DNA of 64,000 nt from Rosa chinensis (lineage: Eukaryota > Streptophyta > Magnoliopsida > Rosales > Rosaceae): the NCBI RefSeq assembly GCF_002994745.2, contig NC_037093.1, positions 14,333,555 to 14,397,554 on the forward strand, read 5' to 3'. How positions within the stretch are numbered: the first letter of the stretch is position 1; each line of letters begins with the position of its first letter. The notes below the pieces were generated by a model. It was not told where the DNA came from. It saw nothing but the letters and a program-made list of their open reading frames with translations, and did not search any database. Below, one piece after another: positions 58,574-64,000 of this stretch. The translations under genes were made by a program, and so were the position numbers.

Positions 58574-58592
58574 CTTTATTGCATGTTTCCAT

Positions 58593-58633
<41 letters not shown>

Positions 58634-58972
58634 AATCCTATCTAGAGCGAGGTTAGAGTTTAGGGTCATTTTTCGGTCTCATATCCACATCTCGACCTTT
58701 CAGTTTTTAGGTACTAATGTATAGATCATCTATGCAAAATTTCAGTCAAATTGATGGTCGTTAAAGTATTGACAACGGCCTTAAAGCTAGTACGGTTCAG
58801 GTTAGATAGATTTAGTTCGTCCATTGGTTTGAATGAGTTAGATACCTTATAGATAATCAATTTGGCTGAAATTTTGCAGAGATGATCTATACATTAGTAC
58901 CTAAAAACTGAACGGTCGAGATATGGATATGAGACCGAAAAGTGACCATAAACCCTAACCTCGCTCTGGATA

Positions 58973-59006
<34 letters not shown>

Positions 59007-59031
59007 GTGTGTGTGGGAACATGCAATAAAG
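58574..59031. mobile_element. MITE with microsatellites inside its inverted repeats, family member 2
   Basis: The outer ends are 'ctttattgcatgtttcc' on the left and its inverted copy 'gggaacatgcaataaag' on the right. Next inward come (CA)n-(TA)n on the left and (AT)n-(TG)n on the right, then 'tatctagagcgaggttag', mirrored on the right. The inner block 'tttttaggtactaatgtata' and 'gatcat' is shared with the element at 21733. It is non-coding. A further (TA)n-(TG)n run (59032-59074) follows outside. Confidence 0.8.
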
Positions 59032-59074
<43 letters not shown>

Positions 59075-59352
59075 ATTGTTTAAAGTTTTCTTGAAGCTAA
59101 TGTCAATGACTGTTCTCAGTTCACACCTAGATTTAGGACTAGTTTGAGATTGTTGCGACTTTTAAAAAATACTGATGCTATTATGTTGTGAGAATAATCA
59201 GCTGTGAATTAAAACAGATTCGTCTTTGGTAAAAAATACTTTTAAAAGTGCTGTTAGTACATAAAACAACTTTAGAGCATGTTTTATTATTATTATTATT
59301 TTTTAGAATGAAACTTTCGATAAAAACAAAAAACAAAAGAAATACAAAAGGA

Positions 59353-59628
59353 CTAAAATCTAAAACAAGATGCCAGAGCAGAGGCCTTTAAGGAGGGCAA
59401 ACCATCATACAACAAAATTTTCGAAAGAGAAGAAGGCGGGTGTGAAAGCCAGTTCACAAGGCACTTCCCTTTGCAAGCAAGAGCAGCAAGGTGATCTGCT
59501 GCACAATTTGCTGATCTGCTGGTCCAAAGCCAGCTGATTTGCTGGGTTTGAGCTAAATACCAGACTTGAGTTATAATGTTGGCAGCCTGCCAATTGTAAG
59601 ACTTGATATGAACATCTAATGAATGCAT
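59353..59628 (-). mobile_element. LINE RNase H-domain remnant
   Basis: The minus frame reads MHSLDVHIKSYNWQAANIITQ, then WTSRSANCAADHLAALACKG. The R-x-A-N-x-x-A-D-x-L-A motif marks the end of the RNase H-like domain in plant non-LTR elements. The remnant is cut off upstream, where a Copia LTR begins at about 59647, so the Copia may have inserted into it. Confidence 0.55.
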
Positions 59629-59646
59629 ATCAAGTGTAATAACTAT

Positions 59647-60091
59647 TGTTACCTAAAGAGAAAGTAATCTGAGATAATATGAGAAATCCTATTTCATGAT
59701 ATTCGTATTTATTTGTGAATCTAATATTACGATTGGAAATCTAAATGGCTTGGTAACCAAGCAAGAATATATCGGATATATTTTGTTAGAGACAGTAATA
59801 ATGATATTAAGTAACCTGTTATGGGCAGGTATTCATTGTTCTGTACAATATAAATACAAGGTCCCTGTGACCTCTCTGATACGATAGCATACAGTTCTAG
59901 CCCCATAGATAGTAGCTTCTAAATTGAGAGGATCACAGAAGACCTTGTTGCAATATCGATGGCTTTCTCCACCACTGCTGGTATTATTCATGTTTATAAC
60001 TGATTCTGTTATTGTATGCTATATATGTATGATCTTCATCTTGTGTTTATTATTTTGTGCAACTTCATGTGTAGTTTTTTTTCCGCTTACA
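59647..60091 (+). repeat. 5' LTR of the right-hand Copia
   Basis: The right bound (…cttaca) is set by the primer-binding site two bases further on. The left bound is inferred from a TGTT start just beyond the LINE remnant. 'aatataaata' at 59846-59855 is the likely TATA box, ~240 bp before the LTR end. The partner LTR is not in the window, so the left bound could be off. Confidence 0.55.
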
Positions 60092-60093
60092 AT

Positions 60094-60105
60094 TGGTATC
60101 AGAGC
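60094..60105 (+). promoter_or_regulatory. Primer-binding site (initiator-tRNA-Met type)
   Basis: TGGTATCAGAGC, the standard plant Copia primer site complementary to initiator tRNA-Met, two bases after the LTR end. Confidence 0.92.
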
Positions 60106-61372
60106 TTTAGTTGCATGATAATAAACCGGATTAGGCTTTTTGCAATATTAGGTTTTGTGTTGCAAAGTTTTCAAAAAAAAAAAAAAAACGGAACAGGCCT
60201 AAAACCTTTTATGGCTTACTCCTTTTATTCTTTATTCAAGTCTACTCACAAACCAATATATTTAGGCCTATTTTATTGCCCAAGTGCACAAGTGCACGTA
60301 CAGTACTCCCCAACAACACCGTTTGTTTGAGAACGGTATCTCCTCTTCCAGTTTTGGGGTTTTAAGTTTTGTGAGAGAAAATTCCAATTTTTGAGAATTC
60401 AAGCTTCTGATTGAAAATTCCTTCAAGTTCTCCCATGGGTATGCCCTGGTATGATTATATGAATGTGTATTTGTTTCAATTAACCCTCCTTTGCAGCGCA
60501 GGAGCGTCCCGATAAGTTTTCGTTTCAAAAACTTGGAATTTTACATATATACATAATTCTGATGTTGAATGAGAACCTTAGAAGCATTCCCGGCGTGCAT
60601 CTAGGTTAGTGTAGATGGTGACCGGATGGAATTTAAATTTTGTTTTGCTTGATCATGAATTTTGATTGTATTGTTGAAATTGTATTGTGATTGAGTGATG
60701 AGTTTTGTGTTTTTCTTTTCACTACTCTGTATCTTATGAATTATGTATGTATGTTGTTATGAACAAATTGCTTTTGACAAGATTGTCTCCCTTAAGTGTT
60801 CAGTATCTTGTTAATTTGTAATTTGATAACAAACTGATCGTAAAGTTTAATCTTTGCAATGCCAAGTTCTAAGTTTTCAGAATAGTTTTATGGTATATGT
60901 TGTAACATCAATCTGCCATTTGATTATTTTGAGAACCATTCAGTTATAGACTTGCAACTTGTGTCTTTGATTTTTAGAATATAATTGTATCTTCAACAGA
61001 AGGACTAGACTTTTATGTTCTTGAAATTAAAACAGTGTAATATGAAATTTTAGAAACTATATTTGGTGAACTGATCTTTTCTTCTTGCTAATATGTGTTG
61101 AAAGTTCAGGGATATTTTAGCTTCTAATTTTTCAGTTTTACAATTAAGAAATACAGTATATTGGATTGTCTTTGTGCCAATAGGTAAAGCCTTCCAATTG
61201 AATGTGCATTTTGGGGATCTTTTTGTTTTCTATGTGAAATTTTCACTTGTTTGCTTGTTTGAATTTTTTGTGGATTGCTATGAATTTTGAATTCAATTTT
61301 TTTTTTCAAACAAAGCCTTAAAGTCTTGAACAGAAAACTGAAATTTTTCTTTCTTTTCCTTGTTTTTCAGCT
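60106..61372 (+). other. Long untranslated leader of the right-hand Copia
   Basis: 1.27 kb without a long frame between PBS and gag, longer than in most Copia elements. It ends 'ccttgtttttcag' directly before 'ctatgaac', a textbook 3' splice site two bases ahead of the gag ATG. A leader intron is therefore possible; donor candidates exist but none stands out. Confidence 0.45.
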
Positions 61373-62659
61373 ATGAACTCTGGCTATTCTCTGCATAACA
61401 TTGAGCCTCTTAATGGCTCAAATTTTAAAACATGGAAAGAGCATATTGAGCTTTATCTTGGCCTCCAAGGACTTGATGTGTGTTTGAGGGAGCCTCAACC
61501 TGTTTTGAATGATACTAGTACTGAGGCAATGATTGTGAAACATAGGGAGTGGCATAGGACCAATAGAATGGCCAAACTAATTATGAAACAAACCATGTCA
61601 CCTATGGTAAGGGGTAGTGTCGCTGAACCTGATACGGCTTTGGGATTTATGACTGATATTGGCCTGAAGTTTAAGGAGAATGAGAAAGCAGAGATTTCAG
61701 CCTTACTAGATCAGCTTTTAGGCATGAAGTTTGACACCTCAGAGAGTGTTAGGGAGCATATAATGAAAATCATTCACATAACCACTAGACTTGGTGAACT
61801 GGAGATTGTGTTCTCTGATGCCTTCATTGTTCACTTGGCCTTGATCCATCTTCCTCCTAGTTTTGGCCCACTGAAGACTGCATATTTTTCACAGAAGGAA
61901 AAATGGGACTTGAATGAGCTTATAGCAATTTGTGTGCAGGAAGAAGAGCTAATTAAGAGTCATAGGACTGTGTCTGTGAATCTGGTTAACAAGCAAAAAT
62001 GGAAGGGTAAGGGAAAAGCAGCTGTAGCGTCTAGTGCTGCAAATTCTGGTGAGGGCACAAGCGGGACTAAGCCATATCAACTTGGTCCTAAGAAGGGCGT
62101 CAATAAGGGCAAGAAATCTGGGACATTTAAGTGTTTTTTCTGCAAGAAGGAAGGGCACATTAAAAAGAACTGTAAGGGTTTTAAAGATTGGCTGGTGAAA
62201 AAGGGTAAGTCTTGGTTTTCAGTGTTTTCTATTGAAGTAAATTTAGTAAATTTTTCCCCTAGTTCCTGGTTTCTTGACACAGGCTCACCTATACATATTG
62301 CAAACAATTTGCAGGGCTTCATAACAAGGAGGGCACCAAGGAAAAATGAAGTCAACATCTCTGTGGGAAATGGAATTGGAGTAGCAGTTAAGGCTATAGG
62401 AACAGTTAGGCTAGTATTAGGCTCTGGAGCCACTTTTGATTTAGAGAATGTTTTTTATATCCCTTCAATGAAGAGGAATCTTATTTCAGTTTCGTGTTTA
62501 GTCAAGAAAAGATGTACTTTTTTCATCGACTTATCAGGAATAAAAGTCTCTTTTGGTTCGAAATCTCTTGCCTTTGCTCCTTTCATTAATGATTATTGGT
62601 TGCTTGATTGCTCTCTGCCTAAAGATGTGATGTTGATTAAAATGGTGAATCAGATTTGA
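61373..62659 (+). pseudogene. Copia gag and protease, cut off by a frame break
   Basis: 428 residues. The N-terminal gag part starts MNSGYSLHNIEPLNGSNFKT and has the Copia FKTWKEHIELYL pattern. A zinc knuckle C254-x2-C257-x4-H262-x4-C267 (CFFCKKEGHIKKNC) follows a Lys/Gly-rich linker. The aspartic protease motif is DTG at 302-304 (SWFLDTGSPIHIAN). The frame ends at TGA 62657-62659, where intact Copia elements continue into the pre-integrase domain; that continuation is found in the -1 frame from 62641. No standard slippery heptamer lies in the 16-bp overlap, so decay by a 1-nt indel is more likely than programmed shifting. Confidence 0.88.
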
Positions 62660-64000
62660 GTAAGAAAAGAAAGTTTAGTGAAAATTCTGCATTTTTATGG
62701 CATAGAAGGCTTGCTCATATTTCCAAAGAAAGATTGCAGAGAATGGAAAGGGAAAATTTGTTGCCTAAGCTTGACTGGTCAGATTTTGATACTTGTATAG
62801 AATGCCTTAAGGGGAAATTTACTAAATCCAAGAATAAAACTTCAATTAGAAACACTGAACCACTTCAGTTGATCCACACTGATATTTGTGGACCATTTGC
62901 AAACACCACCATATGTGGAAATAGATACTTCATCACTTTCATAGATGATTTTACCCGTTATTGTCATGTTTTCTTGTTGTCTGAAAAATCTCAAGCTGTA
63001 GAGAAATTCATTATCTTTAGAGCTGAAGCAGAAAAAGAATTGGAGAGAGAGATTAAATCAGTTAGATCAGATAGAGGGGGAGAATATTACGGTAGATACA
63101 CTGAAGCAGGACAACAAAAGGGGCCTTTTGCACTGTATTTAGAAAAACATGGAATCCAAGCTCAATATACTACACCAGGAACACCAGAATCCAATGGAAT
63201 TTCAGAAAGGAGAAACAGGTCTCTTTTAAACATGGTTAGGAGCATGATGTGTACCTCGGGATTGCCTAGATTTCTTTGGGGTGAAGCATTAAAAACTGCC
63301 AATTATTTGATAAATAGAACTCCAAGCAAAGCTGTCACTAAGACCCCTTATGAACTGTGGAAGAATAAAAAGCCTAGTGTGAATCACATTCATGTTTGGG
63401 GATGCAGAGCTGAAGCTAGACCTTACAACCCTCATATTGGAAAACTAGATCCCAAAACAGTTTCAGCCTATTTTATTGGCTATCCGGAAAGATCTTTTGG
63501 TTACAGATTTTATTGTCCTGATCATAGCACCAGAATTTTTGAGACAAATAGAGCTGTTTTCCTTGATGAAATAAATCATTCCCATGCTTTCGAAGATCTT
63601 GAGCTTGAGTTTCAAGAATTGCCTAACGATGAAACTAAGATGTCAAGCACACCACTCGACTTCAATATCCCTGCTGAACCTGTTCTGCAACCTCAACTTG
63701 AAGTTCTGCAACAAGTTCAACAACCAGCTCAAAATGTTGAACTGCCAAATCCAATAGAAATTGAAGTAGAACCTCAAGTTGGTGTTGTGGGGGAGGGACA
63801 AAATGAAAACGTAGTTGCAGGAGAAGCTCAAAATGAGCTTGCTGCTGATAACCAGATTTTAAGAAGATCAACAAGGGTTAGAAGACCAACAATTAATACT
63901 GCAAAATATGAAGTGTACCTGCAGGAGGCAGATTTGGAGTTTTCTGATGATAACGACCCTTTAAGCTATAAGCAGGCCATTGAAAGTGACCAACGTTTAA
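62641..64000 (+). pseudogene. Copia integrase region in the shifted frame, incomplete at window end
   Basis: Open from 62641 to the window end in the frame starting aat-ggt-gaa. The zinc-binding HHCC motif (WHRRLAHIS ... CIECLKGK) is followed by the integrase core with its DDE acids: Asp in QLIHTDICGPF, Asp in RSDRGGEYY and Glu in TPESNGISERRNR. Then comes the Copia-type LWGEALKTANYLINR block and the linker with RRSTRVRRPT. Reverse transcriptase lies beyond the window. The first methionine is not used; it would be translated as part of a polyprotein if the frame were intact. Confidence 0.88.

Larger units (their letters stand above)
59647..64000 (+). mobile_element. Ty1/Copia retrotransposon, 5' half, plus strand, runs off the window
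   Basis: Order: LTR (about 59647-60091), PBS, 1.27 kb leader, gag-protease frame (61373-62659), then integrase in a shifted frame to the window end. The last residues (DPLSYKQAIESD) are those that normally precede the reverse transcriptase. The 3' LTR is outside, so age and TSD cannot be judged. One frame break is seen within pol. Confidence 0.85.

Noticed and set aside
62635..62660. Programmed -1 frameshift in the right-hand Copia
   Set aside because: No slippery heptamer lies in the usable overlap, and Copia elements normally use one frame; a simple indel is more likely.

Overview
This 64 kb window is nuclear DNA of a flowering plant, most likely a eudicot. It has spliced genes with GT-AG (and one GC-AG) introns, CT/GA-rich 5' leaders, plant-type proteins and very heavy transposon load. 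A rosid or Rosaceae origin is a guess from general sequence flavour, not something the window proves. I see no bacterial features, no CRISPR array, and no tRNA or rRNA gene I would defend.

Left part (1-26 kb) is the gene-bearing part. A 5' fragment of a plant cyclopropane-fatty-acid synthase gene (3819-4565) is followed by the end of a CACTA transposon (to 7017). Next come a secreted phytocyanin-like cupredoxin (8730-9453, minus), an 8-exon ARMC6-like armadillo protein (11933-15309, plus) and, tail to tail with it, an intronless ATG4 autophagy protease (15758-16984, minus). Further on are an intronless 180-residue copy of only the N-terminal part of the cytosolic phenylalanyl-tRNA synthetase alpha subunit (20695-21237, plus) and an 8-exon cyclophilin-40/SQUINT gene (22925-25653, minus). 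Short foldback elements lie between them; one has a perfect 9-bp target-site duplication (TSD).

Middle part (26-52 kb) is almost entirely transposon. It holds a LINE RNase H remnant split by a TTA-duplicating MITE, a solo LTR with TSD AAACC, and a 3.5 kb Mutator-like element (33082-36597) that carries an NHL/LEA_2-like gene fragment and has itself received other elements. Then follows a three-layer LTR nest: an old, decayed Copia on the minus strand (36683-51793), whose 3' LTR is split by a ~3 kb solo LTR (36885-45531), which in turn is split by a very young, protein-less LTR element (37154-42820). Each layer has readable ends and TSDs.

Right part (52-64 kb) has another long foldback element, one conserved single-exon membrane-protein gene with a glutamine-rich tail (55202-55738, minus), a MITE whose inverted repeats contain microsatellites, a second LINE RNase H remnant, and the 5' half of a plus-strand Copia that runs off the window end.

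The host genes do not form a pathway; they are unrelated housekeeping-type genes (autophagy, Hsp90 co-chaperone, tRNA charging, copper protein). I found no new multi-gene system. The most noteworthy items are the nested LTR stack with its young non-autonomous core, the Mutator-like element with a captured gene fragment, the catalytic-domain-less PheRS alpha copy, and the intronless ATG4.
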